12,733 bases of DNA, taken from an uncultured beta proteobacterium (GTDB lineage: Bacteria; Pseudomonadota; Gammaproteobacteria; Burkholderiales; Rhodocyclaceae). Positions within the stretch are counted from its first letter, which is position 1, and every line of letters starts with the position of its first letter. Of the stretch, positions 1 to 7,346 are shown piece after piece. The DNA lies in NCBI GenBank assembly GCA_903933395.1, contig CAIZKA010000182.1, positions 1 through 12,733 on the forward strand. Direction: 5' to 3'. The notes under the pieces were generated by a model, which ran no database searches, was not told the DNA's origin, and was given only the letters and a program-made list of their open reading frames with translations. The position numbers and the translations under genes were made by a program.

Positions 1-540
1 CGCTCGGCGCAAAGCGCCCTGTGGCATATCCTGCAAACCGTCACGCGGCTGATGGCGCCGGTGCTCTCCTTCACCGCCGAGGAAATCTGGACCACGCTGA
101 AGCAGGGCGACAGCGTGATGCTCGGCACCTGGCACGTGCTGCCGGAACAGGGCGGAGAGTCGGCGCTGGTGGCACGGTGGCAGGCGATACGCGCAGTGCG
201 CGCCGACGTAGCCAGGACCCTCGAAGAGCTGCGCTCGGCCGGCAAGATCGGTTCCTCGCTGCAGGCCGAGGTGAGCCTGCGCGCCGATCCCGCAAGCTAC
301 GACCTGCTCGCCTCGCTGGGCGAGGATCTCAAGTTCGTCCTCATCTGTTCGAAGGTGACGCTGGCGAGGGCAGACGGCGCGACCGGCGTCAGCATCGAGG
401 CCGTCGCCAGCGCGCACGCGAAGTGCGCCCGCTGCTGGCACTGGCGCGAGGACGTCGGGCAGGACGCGGAGCACCCCGAACTCTGCGGCCGCTGCACCTC
501 GAACCTGTTCGACACCGGCGAGGCGCGCGAGATTGCCTAA
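1..540 (+). CDS. ileS: Isoleucyl-tRNA synthetase, C-terminal part (5' end outside window)
   Basis: This is the last 179 codons of IleRS, the cytoplasmic class I synthetase that charges tRNA-Ile. The frame is open from base 1, so the gene begins upstream of the window. The visible part is the end of the anticodon-binding helical domain (LMAPVLSFTAEEIW, typical of IleRS) followed by the C-terminal zinc-binding domain, where two CxxC pairs are seen: CARCWHW and, about 17 residues on, CGRC. These four cysteines are the known zinc ligands of bacterial IleRS. The catalytic HIGH and KMSKS motifs would lie upstream and cannot be checked. The gene leads into lspA, fkpB and ispH, the order known from E. 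coli and other proteobacteria. The call is secure. Confidence 0.97.
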   Translation, partial: RSAQSALWHILQTVTRLMAPVLSFTAEEIWTTLKQGDSVMLGTWHVLPEQGGESALVARWQAIRAVRADVARTLEELRSAGKIGSSLQAEVSLRADPASYDLLASLGEDLKFVLICSKVTLARADGATGVSIEAVASAHAKCARCWHWREDVGQDAEHPELCGRCTSNLFDTGEAREIA

Positions 541-628
541 CGCTCATGGCCGCGAGAGCCATCCGCTGATGATGAAACACGCGAAAGGCGAATTAATGGC
601 CCGCCCCTCCCATCCGCTACGCGGCCCA

Positions 629-710
629 CGGCTGGCTTTGCACAGCCAGCCGGCTGCGGCGGCGCAGCGCATGCGCTGCGAAACCCCGCCTCGCCCCCTC
701 GCGGGGAGGC
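629..710. repeat. Three consecutive hairpins between ileS and lspA
   Basis: The 215-bp gap between ileS and lspA holds three inverted repeats in a row. The first is CGGCTGGC/GCCAGCCG (629-636 with 645-652, 8-nt loop). The second is the perfect 18-bp palindrome CGCAGCGCATGCGCTGCG (663-680). The third is GCCT-cg-CCCC with GGGG-AGGC around loop CTCGC (688-710). None is followed by a T-run, so they do not look like intrinsic terminators. The arrangement resembles clustered REP or BIME-type extragenic palindromes. Family membership cannot be judged without a genome-wide search. Confidence 0.5.
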
Positions 711-712
711 TA

Positions 713-741
713 TTGATTGGCTCGCTGCGCTCGACTATCAC
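713..741 (+). promoter_or_regulatory. Possible lspA promoter downstream of the hairpin cluster
   Basis: TTGATT (713-718) and TATCAC (736-741) are separated by exactly 17 bp, and each matches the sigma-70 consensus at 4 of 6 positions. The spot is just before lspA and after hairpins that could weaken read-through from ileS. Matches this weak occur by chance, so this is only a candidate. Confidence 0.25.
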
Positions 742-755
742 CAGTCGCTACGAAC

Positions 756-1238
756 ATGTTGTTTCACGTTAAGCTGGCACGCTGGCTGGCGCTGGCGACC
801 TTCGTGGTGCTGCTCGACCAGGCGAGCAAGGCCTGGGTGCTGGGCAGCTTTCGCCTCGCGGAGCACCATGTCGTGACGCCCTTCTTCAATCTGGTGCTGG
901 TCTTCAATCCCGGGGCGTCCTTCAGTTTTCTGGCTGATGCCGGCGGCTGGCAGAAGTGGTTCTTCGTCGTCCTCGCGCTGGGCATTTCGGTGTGGCTGCT
1001 GAGCATGCTGCGCCACCACGCGCAGGAGCGCCTCATGCCGGCCGCGCTGTCGCTGATCCTCGGTGGCGCAATCGGCAACGTGATCGACCGCCTGCGTTTC
1101 GACGCCGTGGTGGATTTTCTCGATTTTCACCTGGCGGGCTATCATTGGCCGGCCTTCAACGTGGCCGATTCGGCCATCACCGTCGGCGTGGCATTGATGC
1201 TCTGGCATCAGTTCCGCTTCGGCAAGGAAAGCTCATGA
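756..1238 (+). CDS. lspA: Lipoprotein signal peptidase (signal peptidase II)
   Basis: LspA is the inner-membrane aspartyl protease that removes the signal peptide from diacylated prolipoproteins. The 160-residue product has the family's usual length and four hydrophobic segments (about 7-24, 41-58, 67-85, 133-151). Conserved motifs are visible: DQASKAW near residue 21, NPGASFSFL (51-59), GGAIGNVIDR (103-112), VVDFLDF and FNVADSA. The two catalytic aspartates are predicted to be D120 and D138. I chose the ATG at 756. An in-frame TTG at 717 would add 13 residues that do not resemble the family, and it lies at the end of the hairpin region. No clear Shine-Dalgarno precedes 756. The stop overlaps the fkpB start (ATGA), which implies coupled translation. 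Confidence 0.95.
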   Translation: MLFHVKLARWLALATFVVLLDQASKAWVLGSFRLAEHHVVTPFFNLVLVFNPGASFSFLADAGGWQKWFFVVLALGISVWLLSMLRHHAQERLMPAALSLILGGAIGNVIDRLRFDAVVDFLDFHLAGYHWPAFNVADSAITVGVALMLWHQFRFGKESS

Positions 1239-1675
1239 CCCAAACCGTAGAAACCGTACGTGCCGGCAACCTGATCACGCTGCACTACCGCGTCGCCACC
1301 GGCGACGACACAGAACTGGTCAGCACCTTCGACTCGACCCCGGCGACGCTGCAACTGGGCAGCGGCGAACTGGCGCCGCCGCTGGAGCATTGCCTGATCG
1401 GCGTCAATGTCGGCGAGCGCCATGTCTTCCTGCTGGACGCCGACCAGGCTTTCGGCAGCCATAATCCGCAACTGACCCAGCGCATGGCGCGCACGGCGCT
1501 GCCGCCGGATTCCACTCCCGAGTTGCACGGCCTGATCCAGTTCGCCGCACCCAATGGCGACAAATTTACCGGCATCGTGCGCGAACTTGACGACGAGGCG
1601 GTGCTGGTCGACTTCAACCATCCGCTGGCCGGCAAGCCGGTCCGCTTCGAAGTCGAAATCATAGGAATTCTCTGA
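1235..1675 (+). CDS. fkpB: FKBP-type peptidyl-prolyl isomerase, SlpA/FkpB group
   Basis: This 146-residue protein belongs to the SlyD/SlpA branch of FKBP prolyl isomerases, which act as cytoplasmic folding helpers. The N-terminal FKBP strand (NLITLHYRV), the FGSHNPQLTQ segment and the closing VDFNHPLAGKPVRFEVEI motif match SlyD/SlpA. The residues between about 70 and 120 are the insert-in-flap chaperone domain. It lacks the His/Cys-rich metal tail of SlyD, and its position between lspA and ispH matches E. coli fkpB (slpA). AAGGA at 1224-1228 is a good ribosome binding site, 6 nt before the ATG. The start overlaps lspA by 4 bases and the stop overlaps the ispH start by 1 base. Confidence 0.93.
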   Translation: MTQTVETVRAGNLITLHYRVATGDDTELVSTFDSTPATLQLGSGELAPPLEHCLIGVNVGERHVFLLDADQAFGSHNPQLTQRMARTALPPDSTPELHGLIQFAAPNGDKFTGIVRELDDEAVLVDFNHPLAGKPVRFEVEIIGIL

Positions 1676-2604
1676 TGAAAATACTTCTGGCTAATCCACG
1701 CGGTTTCTGCGCCGGCGTCGAACGTGCGATTGCCATCGTCGAACGCGCGCTGGAAAAATTCGGTGCGCCGATCTACGTGCGTCATGAAGTGGTGCACAAC
1801 CGCTATGTGGTCGATGGGCTCAAGGACAAGGGCGCTGTGTTCGTCGAAGACCTGGACGAAGTGCCGGATGGCGCCACGGTGGTCTTCAGCGCCCATGGTG
1901 TGCCGCAGTCGGTGCGCATCGAGGCGGAAAAGCGCGGCCTCAAGGTTTTCGATGCCACCTGCCCGCTGGTGACCAAGGTGCACCTGGAGGTAGCGCGGCT
2001 GCACAAGCAGGGTTACGAGATCGTGATGATCGGGCACAAGGGGCACCCGGAGGTCGAAGGCACCATGGGTCAGGCGACGGGCCGCATGTACCTGGTGGAG
2101 AACGTGGGGGACGTCGCGACACTGGATGTCGGCACCGGTGGTACGGCGCCTCTGGCCTACGTCACTCAAACCACCTTGTCGGTGGACGATGCGCGGGTCA
2201 TTGTTCATGCGCTGACGGACCGTTTTCCGAAAATCGTCGGGCCGCGAAAGGACGACATCTGCTACGCCACGCAGAACCGGCAGGATGCCGTCAAGGCCAT
2301 GGCCGGCAAGGTCGATGTGGTCATCGTGGTCGGCTCGAAGAACAGTTCGAACTCAAACCGCCTGCGCGAGGTCGCGGCGATCGGCGGCATCCCCGCCTAT
2401 CTCGTCGATGGCGCGGATCAGATCGATGCCGCTTGGCTGGGCGCCAATGCGCGGGTGGGAGTGACGGCCGGCGCGTCGGCGCCGGAAGTCCTGGTCAATG
2501 GTGTCGTCGACCGGCTGCGGACGCTCGGCGCGGGAAGCGTCGAGACGCTGGAAGGCACCGCCGAGAACGTCAATTTTCCCTTGCCGAAGGAATTGCTCAC
2601 CTGA
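1675..2604 (+). CDS. ispH: 4-hydroxy-3-methylbut-2-enyl diphosphate reductase
   Basis: IspH (LytB) is the iron-sulfur enzyme of the last step of the MEP pathway, reducing HMBPP to IPP and DMAPP. The 309-residue product starts MKILLANPRGFCAGV. The three cluster ligands are visible as C12, C96 (DATCPLV) and C196 (DDICYATQ). The catalytic glutamate is E126 in HKGHPEVEG, and the substrate-binding serine/asparagine stretch is GSKNSSNSNRL. Length and motifs are those of the complete enzyme. AGGA at 1663-1666 lies 8 nt before the ATG, and TGATG couples it to fkpB. It is the last gene of this operon. No clear intrinsic terminator is seen before the tRNA promoter. Confidence 0.98.
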   Translation: MKILLANPRGFCAGVERAIAIVERALEKFGAPIYVRHEVVHNRYVVDGLKDKGAVFVEDLDEVPDGATVVFSAHGVPQSVRIEAEKRGLKVFDATCPLVTKVHLEVARLHKQGYEIVMIGHKGHPEVEGTMGQATGRMYLVENVGDVATLDVGTGGTAPLAYVTQTTLSVDDARVIVHALTDRFPKIVGPRKDDICYATQNRQDAVKAMAGKVDVVIVVGSKNSSNSNRLREVAAIGGIPAYLVDGADQIDAAWLGANARVGVTAGASAPEVLVNGVVDRLRTLGAGSVETLEGTAENVNFPLPKELLT

Positions 2605-2641
2605 GCGGGCGAGCGACCCCGGACGGGAAGCGCGGACCGCG

Positions 2642-2671
2642 TTGCCATGGGTCCGGGCCAGCAGGTATAAT
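2642..2671 (+). promoter_or_regulatory. tRNA-Thr promoter
   Basis: TTGCCA (2642-2647, 5 of 6 to the -35 consensus) and a perfect TATAAT (2666-2671) are separated by 18 bp. The predicted start near 2678 gives a leader of about 11 nt before the mature tRNA. The strength fits a stable-RNA gene. Confidence 0.75.
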
Positions 2672-2688
2672 CTACCGCCTTTCAGGAC

Positions 2689-2764
<76 letters not shown>

Positions 2765-2774
2765 ATAACACCAA

Positions 2775-2799
2775 GGGTTGCAGCAATGCAGCCCTTTTT
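2775..2799 (+). terminator. Intrinsic terminator of tRNA-Thr
   Basis: GGGTTGCA (2775-2782) pairs with TGCAGCCC (2787-2794) around a GCAA tetraloop, with one G-U pair, followed by five T. An outer inverted repeat, CACCAAGG (2769-2776) with CCTTGGTG (2800-2807), flanks it and shares two bases with the inner stem. Confidence 0.85.
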
Positions 2800-2863
2800 C
2801 CTTGGTGCCGCGAATCGCCGCTTCCTGCACGCGCCAAATGCACCTGACCCGCCTGATGCCTTC

Positions 2864-4240
2864 ATGAGAATCGGCCAGCTTACCCAGTTTCACGAGAACG
2901 CTGTGGTCATTGCGTGGTGGTCCACAAGGCTGGGCAGGGCGCTCAGCTGGCTGCGGCCGTCGAGACGGCGGGCGATCCTGGCGGCGGCGGCGGTCTGTGT
3001 CGGCGTGATAAATCCCTTCCTCGCCCTGACCGGCCACAAGACTTTGCCCTGGGCGTCCAGCGGAACGGAAATCGCCCTGGTCATCCTTTCCCTGTTCGCC
3101 ATTCTCTGGCTCATTTACCGGGCCGCCGCCGGTTTTTCAGCCCTGCCGGCGATCGTTCGACGCCATCCGCAACTGACGCTGCACCTGTTTTACTGGAGCC
3201 TGCTCGCCGTGCTCTGGACCACCGGGCCGACTGCAGGAGGCTGGCGGGCGGTGCTGTTCGGGATTGCGATTGTTTTTCCGTTTCTCATCTGGCGCTGCGG
3301 CTTCCTGCTGCTCTCGGGTCAGCATGGCCGGATGGCCGGAACCCGCTTCAGCGACCACCTGATCTACCTCTGGCCGGCTTATGGCGGCAACGACACTCCC
3401 TACGGCAAGGGCCTGAGCTACCTCTCCCAATGCGAAGCAAAGACCGAAGGCGAATTGGCGCGGTCCCAGTTGTCCGGGATCAGGCTCATCCTGTTAGGCC
3501 TTTGGTGGGGTGTGGTCATGTACGTTTTTGACGGGGTAATCTACGGCGAGGGCAATGCCCTGACCAATTCCCTCGGCGGGCGGACGGTCGGCATTCCGGC
3601 ACTGGGGCAACTGGTCAAGCAGGGCGCCGATGCACCGCTGGGCGCCGCCTGGGCCAGCATCTATTGCGAGCTGATGAAGCAGGTCCTGCGGCATGCGGCG
3701 GGCGGGCACGTGATCATCGGCGTGCTCCGGCTGTTTGGTTTCAACGTGTTCCGCAATACCTACAAGCCGCTTCTGGCCGAGTCCGTGGTGGAGTTCTGGA
3801 ACCGCTACTATTACTACTTCAAGGAACTCCTGGTGACCTTCTTTTTCCTGCCGACATATACTGGTTTTGGAAAAAGGCTGGCGAGGTGGCCGAGCCTGCG
3901 CATGTTTGCCGCCGTGTTCGCGGCGGCCTTTGTCGGCAACACCTATTACCACATCATCAAGGTCGGCCATGTGATGGCGGAAGGCCGGGTTTTCGAGGAA
4001 ATGTACGAGCTGCGTTCGAGGATTTTTTACTGCCTGTTGCTGGCCCTGGGGATATTCGTCTCCATGCTGCGACAGCAGCGTCGCAGAGGCCAGGCGCCTA
4101 GCTCCGGAACGGCAAGTCGTGTTCTGCGGATTGCCGGGGTGTGGACATTTTTCAGCCTGATCTTCATCTGGAACGTCCGGGGGCGGGCAGGTTTTCTCTC
4201 CCGGACGGACTTTTTCCTGGGCCTGTTCGGTCTGGCATGA
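2864..4240 (+). CDS. Divergent MBOAT-like membrane O-acyltransferase (predicted)
   Basis: This is a 458-residue integral membrane protein with roughly nine to ten hydrophobic segments. One stretch resembles the core of MBOAT acyltransferases such as AlgI and DltB: GFNVFRNTYKPLLAESVVEF leading into FWNRYYYYFKELL (311-323), where family members have FWRRWHISL. About 40 residues on, a His in a membrane segment (NTYYHII, H363) is at the expected place of the catalytic His of the WHG motif. MBOATs move acyl groups from a cytoplasmic donor onto extracytoplasmic targets. The Trp-His of the first motif is replaced by Tyr-Tyr, so activity is uncertain. An upstream in-frame ATG at 2786 lies inside the tRNA terminator and is rejected. 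The start at 2864 has no strong ribosome binding site, and GTG at 2903 is an alternative. The next gene begins 54 bp downstream, probably in the same operon. The family call rests on motif resemblance, with moderate confidence. Confidence 0.6.
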   Translation: MRIGQLTQFHENAVVIAWWSTRLGRALSWLRPSRRRAILAAAAVCVGVINPFLALTGHKTLPWASSGTEIALVILSLFAILWLIYRAAAGFSALPAIVRRHPQLTLHLFYWSLLAVLWTTGPTAGGWRAVLFGIAIVFPFLIWRCGFLLLSGQHGRMAGTRFSDHLIYLWPAYGGNDTPYGKGLSYLSQCEAKTEGELARSQLSGIRLILLGLWWGVVMYVFDGVIYGEGNALTNSLGGRTVGIPALGQLVKQGADAPLGAAWASIYCELMKQVLRHAAGGHVIIGVLRLFGFNVFRNTYKPLLAESVVEFWNRYYYYFKELLVTFFFLPTYTGFGKRLARWPSLRMFAAVFAAAFVGNTYYHIIKVGHVMAEGRVFEEMYELRSRIFYCLLLALGIFVSMLRQQRRRGQAPSSGTASRVLRIAGVWTFFSLIFIWNVRGRAGFLSRTDFFLGLFGLA

Positions 4241-4294
4241 GCCAATCGCGTTACGGAAACTCCAGAAAACCTTAAGCCGGATAAAAAACCATTC

Positions 4295-6283
4295 ATGAAC
4301 CGCCCATCGTTTTCGCCGCCAACACACCTCTTCAGCCATCGTTTCGGCCCTTTCTGGCTGCTGCTGATCATCTTCCTGTCCATCTCGCTGCTCACCCGGG
4401 TGGCGCTGTTGCTGAAGACGGGGAGTGCTGCCGAGCCGGGTCCGGCCAATATCCTGCAGATGTTCGGTTTGGGGCTGGCGTTTGACATCGTCGCGGCCAG
4501 CTACTTTTTCATTCCGCTGGCGCTGTTTCTCTTTCTGGTGCCGAACCGGATCTACCGCTGGCCGCCGTTTCGCTGGATCCTGCTGGCCGGCACGGCGGTC
4601 TGGATTTTCATCATGCTGTTCAATGCGGCAGCCGAATGGACTTTCTGGGACGAGTTCGGCTCGCGCTACAACTTCATTGCGGTGGATTACCTGATCTACA
4701 CCAATGAAGTCATCGGCAACATCCGGGAGTCCTATCCCGTCGCGCCCATACTCGGGGGGCTGACGCTGCTGGCGGGGTTGATCGCGTGGGGAATCCGTCA
4801 CTGGCTCTGGGCTTCGCACGATGTCGAGTCGCGCTATTCCGGCCGCGCCGGCTGGCTGCTGCTGCTGCTGGCGGTCCCCTTGCTGTCTTTTTCATTCGTC
4901 GATTTCCGCCTCAAGGATCGATCCGCCAACCGCTACGTCAACTCGCTGTCCGGCAACGGCATTTATGAGTTTTTTGCCGCGGCCTACAACAACGAACTCG
5001 ACTTCGCCACCTTCTACCATTCGCTGCCGATTGACCAGGCCTATGCCCGGGTGCGCGAGCAATTGCCGACCCCGCATTCCAGGCTGGCCAGCAAGGATGC
5101 GCGCGACCTGACCCGGATAGTCAGTTATCCGGGGCCGGAAAAGCGCCTGAATGTCGTTCTGATCTCGGTGGAGAGCCTCTCGGCCAGTTTCATGACGCGC
5201 TTCGGCAGCCGCAAGGGCATCACCCCCCGGCTGGATGCGCTGGCAAAGCAAAGCCTGCTGTTTACCAATCTGTATGCCACGGGCACACGGACCGTTCGCG
5301 GGCTTGAGGCACTCGCCCTTTCGGTGCCGCCCACGCCGGGCCAGTCGATCGTAAAGCGCCCCAACAATGATTCGCTGTTCAGTCTGGGCGGGGTGTTCAA
5401 GTCGAAAGGCTACGACGTCCGCTTCATGTATGGCGGGTATGGCTACTTCGACAACATGAATGATTTTTTCGATGGCAACGGCTACAAGGTGATAGATCGC
5501 ACTGCAATCCCGGCCGAACGCATCCACCACGAAAACATCTGGGGCGTTGCCGACGAGGATCTGTTTACGCAGGCCTTGATCGAGGCGGACAAGGCCCACG
5601 CGGCAGGGAAGCCGTCCTTCATGCAGATCATGACTACATCCAATCACCGGCCATTCACTTACCCGGAAGGCCGCATCGATATTCCTTCCAAGACGGGCAG
5701 GCCTGGCGGAGTCAAATATACCGACTGGGCAATCGGCGACTTTATCGACCGGGCTGCAGCCAAACCCTGGTTCGCGAATACGGTCTTCGTCATCGTCGCC
5801 GACCACTGCGCCTCGTCGGCGGGCAAGTCGGACATTCCGGTAAATCGATACCATATTCCGGCCCTGATCTTTTCGCCCAAGCACATCCAGGCTGCCGAAT
5901 TCGACCGGCTCACCAGCCAGATCGACCTGCTGCCGACCTTGCTCGGCCTGTTGAACTTCAGCTACAAGAGCCGCTTTCTCGGTTACGACATGTTCGATCT
6001 GGAAGCGGGTCGCGAGCGCATTTTTTTGGGCACGTATCAGGATCTCGGCTATGTGCGCAACGGCAAGCTGGTCAAGCTCGATTCGCGTCGCGGCAAGGGT
6101 GTGTTCAAGCCCGATTTCAAGGAAGGAACCGCCGACAAATTGCCCGGCGATGCGGAACTGGAAAGCGATGCCGCGAGCTGGTATCAGGCGACAGCGTGGG
6201 CTTTCGGACACGGCGGTCTGAAATGGATTCCGCAACAGGAGGAACCGGCTCGGGTTGGCGGCGGCACACCGGGCGGCAAATAA
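4295..6283 (+). CDS. LTA synthase/MdoB-type membrane sulfatase-fold transferase
   Basis: This 662-residue protein has about five N-terminal membrane segments (about 19-40, 52-82, 93-111, 148-166, 186-202) and a large periplasmic sulfatase-fold domain (about 285-560), the layout of LtaS, MdoB (OpgB) and their relatives. Predicted metal and catalytic residues are E293 (ISVESLSASF), the nucleophile T333 in TGTRTVRG, H451 (TSNHRPF) and D503-H504 (VADHCAS). FLGYDMFD near 561-568 is also typical of the family. Known members move phosphoglycerol or related groups from phospholipid onto glucans or polymers outside the membrane, and some act as phosphoethanolamine transferases. The exact donor and acceptor cannot be read from the sequence. 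All expected active-site residues appear present, so it is probably active. It follows the MBOAT-like gene by 54 bp, which suggests joint modification of one envelope glycan. There is no strong ribosome binding site before the ATG. Confidence 0.85.
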   Translation: MNRPSFSPPTHLFSHRFGPFWLLLIIFLSISLLTRVALLLKTGSAAEPGPANILQMFGLGLAFDIVAASYFFIPLALFLFLVPNRIYRWPPFRWILLAGTAVWIFIMLFNAAAEWTFWDEFGSRYNFIAVDYLIYTNEVIGNIRESYPVAPILGGLTLLAGLIAWGIRHWLWASHDVESRYSGRAGWLLLLLAVPLLSFSFVDFRLKDRSANRYVNSLSGNGIYEFFAAAYNNELDFATFYHSLPIDQAYARVREQLPTPHSRLASKDARDLTRIVSYPGPEKRLNVVLISVESLSASFMTRFGSRKGITPRLDALAKQSLLFTNLYATGTRTVRGLEALALSVPPTPGQSIVKRPNNDSLFSLGGVFKSKGYDVRFMYGGYGYFDNMNDFFDGNGYKVIDRTAIPAERIHHENIWGVADEDLFTQALIEADKAHAAGKPSFMQIMTTSNHRPFTYPEGRIDIPSKTGRPGGVKYTDWAIGDFIDRAAAKPWFANTVFVIVADHCASSAGKSDIPVNRYHIPALIFSPKHIQAAEFDRLTSQIDLLPTLLGLLNFSYKSRFLGYDMFDLEAGRERIFLGTYQDLGYVRNGKLVKLDSRRGKGVFKPDFKEGTADKLPGDAELESDAASWYQATAWAFGHGGLKWIPQQEEPARVGGGTPGGK

Positions 6284-6390
6284 CTGCAATAATCCGCGGC
6301 GAAGCAAAGCATGGCGGTGGCGGGCAAGGCTGCGGCGATTACGGCGGCGGTTTTGATCTGTCGCCTGTCATTGTTCTGACCCGCTTTGTG

Positions 6391-6429
6391 ACCAGCAGGT
6401 CGCCGGTCCGATTCCGGCCGATGGCCCCG
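6391..6429 (+). pseudogene. tRNA 3'-half remnant (possible attachment-site copy)
   Basis: These 39 bases align without gaps to bases 2726-2764 of tRNA-Thr with 30 identities, and 8 of the 9 differences are transitions. The T-arm is perfect (GCCGG-TCCGATT-CCGGC), and the variable-loop stretch AGGTCGCC is kept. No matching 5' acceptor (GCCATCG expected) is found in the upstream 100 bases, so it is not a functional tRNA. It may be the distal direct repeat left by an element that entered tRNA-Thr, or the decayed end of another tRNA gene. T-arms are conserved among all tRNAs, so descent from this particular tRNA is not proven. Confidence 0.6.
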
Positions 6430-6434
6430 ACTTT

Positions 6435-6475
6435 CAGGGCTTGCCTCCTTTCCGGTCGGCAGGCCCTGTTTCATT
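6435..6475 (+). terminator. Terminator-like hairpin after the tRNA remnant
   Basis: CAGGGCTTGCC (6435-6445) pairs with GGCAGGCCCTG (6458-6468), giving 11 bp with one G-U pair around a 12-nt loop, followed by TTTCATT. The placement copies that of the terminator behind the intact tRNA-Thr. It ends about 14 nt before the start codon of the next gene, so it could also work as a leader attenuator. Confidence 0.55.
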
Positions 6476-6488
6476 GCAGAGGACGTTC

Positions 6489-7256
6489 ATGCAGATCAAG
6501 GACAGTGTTTTCATAATCACCGGCGGCGCTTCTGGACTCGGTGCGGGTACCGGGCGGATGCTGGCGGAGCAGGGCGGCAAAGTGGTTCTGGCCGACCTCA
6601 ACGAGGCGGCGGGTAATGCGCTGGCGGCCGAACTCGGCGCCAATGCGCGCTTCGTTACGACCAACGTGGCCGACGAAGCCAGCGCCAGGGCTTGCGTCGA
6701 TGCCGCCGCGGCGGCCTTCGGCGGCCTGCATGGCTTGGTCAATTGCGCGGGCATCGCGCCGGCCGAGAAGGTGTTGGGCAGGAACGGTCCGCATTCGCTC
6801 GACGTGTTTGCGAAGACCGTGACGGTCAACCTGGTCGGCAGCTTCAACATGATCCGCCTGGCATCCGAGGCCATGAGCAGGGGCGAGCCCAATGCCGCCG
6901 GCGAGCGCGGCGTCATCATCAGCACTGCTTCCGTGGCGGCCTACGACGGCCAGATCGGGCAGGCGGCGTATGCCGCATCGAAGGGCGGCGTGGTCGGCAT
7001 GACCCTGCCCGTCGCGCGCGAACTGGCACGTTTCGGCATCCGCGTCATGACCATCGCCCCTGGAATTTTCGAGACGCCGATGCTGCTCGGCATGCCGCAG
7101 GACGTGCAGGACGCCCTGGGCAAGATGGTGCCTTTCCCCTCGCGCCTGGGCAAACCGGCCGAGTATGCGGCGCTGGTGCGCCACATCATCGAGAACGAGA
7201 TGCTTAACGGTGAAGTCATCCGCCTCGACGGCGCCATCCGCATGGCACCGAAGTGA
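6489..7256 (+). CDS. HSD10-like short-chain dehydrogenase (3-hydroxyacyl-CoA dehydrogenase type II)
   Basis: This 255-residue classical SDR closely follows the human HSD10 / bacterial type II 3-hydroxyacyl-CoA dehydrogenase pattern. It has TGGASGLGAG (11-20) for the dinucleotide and D36 at the end of strand 2, pointing to NAD. NCAG (85-88) and N114 are present, with catalytic S148, Y161 and K165 in STASVAAYDGQIGQAAYAASK and the family's closing GEVIRLDGAIRM. The segment VPFPSRLGKPAEYAALV is also highly typical. The likely role is NAD-dependent oxidation of 3-hydroxyacyl-CoA in fatty-acid or branched-chain breakdown, in the cytoplasm. I chose the ATG at 6489 because AGAGGA sits just before it. 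Upstream in-frame codons to 6441 lie within the hairpin. The neighbours give no pathway context. Confidence 0.9.
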   Translation: MQIKDSVFIITGGASGLGAGTGRMLAEQGGKVVLADLNEAAGNALAAELGANARFVTTNVADEASARACVDAAAAAFGGLHGLVNCAGIAPAEKVLGRNGPHSLDVFAKTVTVNLVGSFNMIRLASEAMSRGEPNAAGERGVIISTASVAAYDGQIGQAAYAASKGGVVGMTLPVARELARFGIRVMTIAPGIFETPMLLGMPQDVQDALGKMVPFPSRLGKPAEYAALVRHIIENEMLNGEVIRLDGAIRMAPK

Positions 7257-7274
7257 CGGAACTGCCCGGCTTCG

Positions 7275-7339
7275 TCATCCCCGCGTAGGCGGGGATCCAG
7301 ATCGTAGGCAAGACTGGATTCCCGCTTTCGCAGGAATGA
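7275..7339. repeat. Dispersed palindromic repeat (GTCATTCCCGC type)
   Basis: Two 26-bp arms face each other, 7275-7300 and 7314-7339, with 21 of 26 positions complementary, separated by 13 bases. Each arm also folds alone: CCCCGC-gtag-GCGGGG, and TCCCGC around TTTC with a mismatch. This matches the widespread repeat whose translation gives the spurious RHPRVGGDP...IPAFAGM peptide. The right arm contains the AGGA (7332-7335) used as the ccoI ribosome binding site. Confidence 0.8.
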
Positions 7340-7346
7340 AAACCTC

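Noticed and set aside
1285..2208. Long open frame on the minus strand
   Set aside because: It is antisense to fkpB and ispH, both firmly identified.
2786..2863. In-frame upstream start that would lengthen the MBOAT-like protein by 26 residues
   Set aside because: The ATG lies in the loop and arm of the tRNA-Thr terminator, so it is unlikely to be transcribed for this gene, and the extension has no membrane or family character.
3494..4819. Long open frame on the minus strand across two genes
   Set aside because: It spans both membrane genes in antisense, is rich in Gln, Arg and Pro as expected of GC-rich shadows, and has no family signature.
4892..6307. Long open frame on the minus strand
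   Set aside because: It is the complement shadow of the LTA-synthase-type gene, whose active-site motifs are intact on the + strand. The minus frame shows no recognisable domain.
6311..6379. 22-codon hydrophobic frame starting MAVAGKAAAI
   Set aside because: There is no convincing ribosome binding site and no conservation evidence; a frame of this size is expected by chance in GC-rich DNA.
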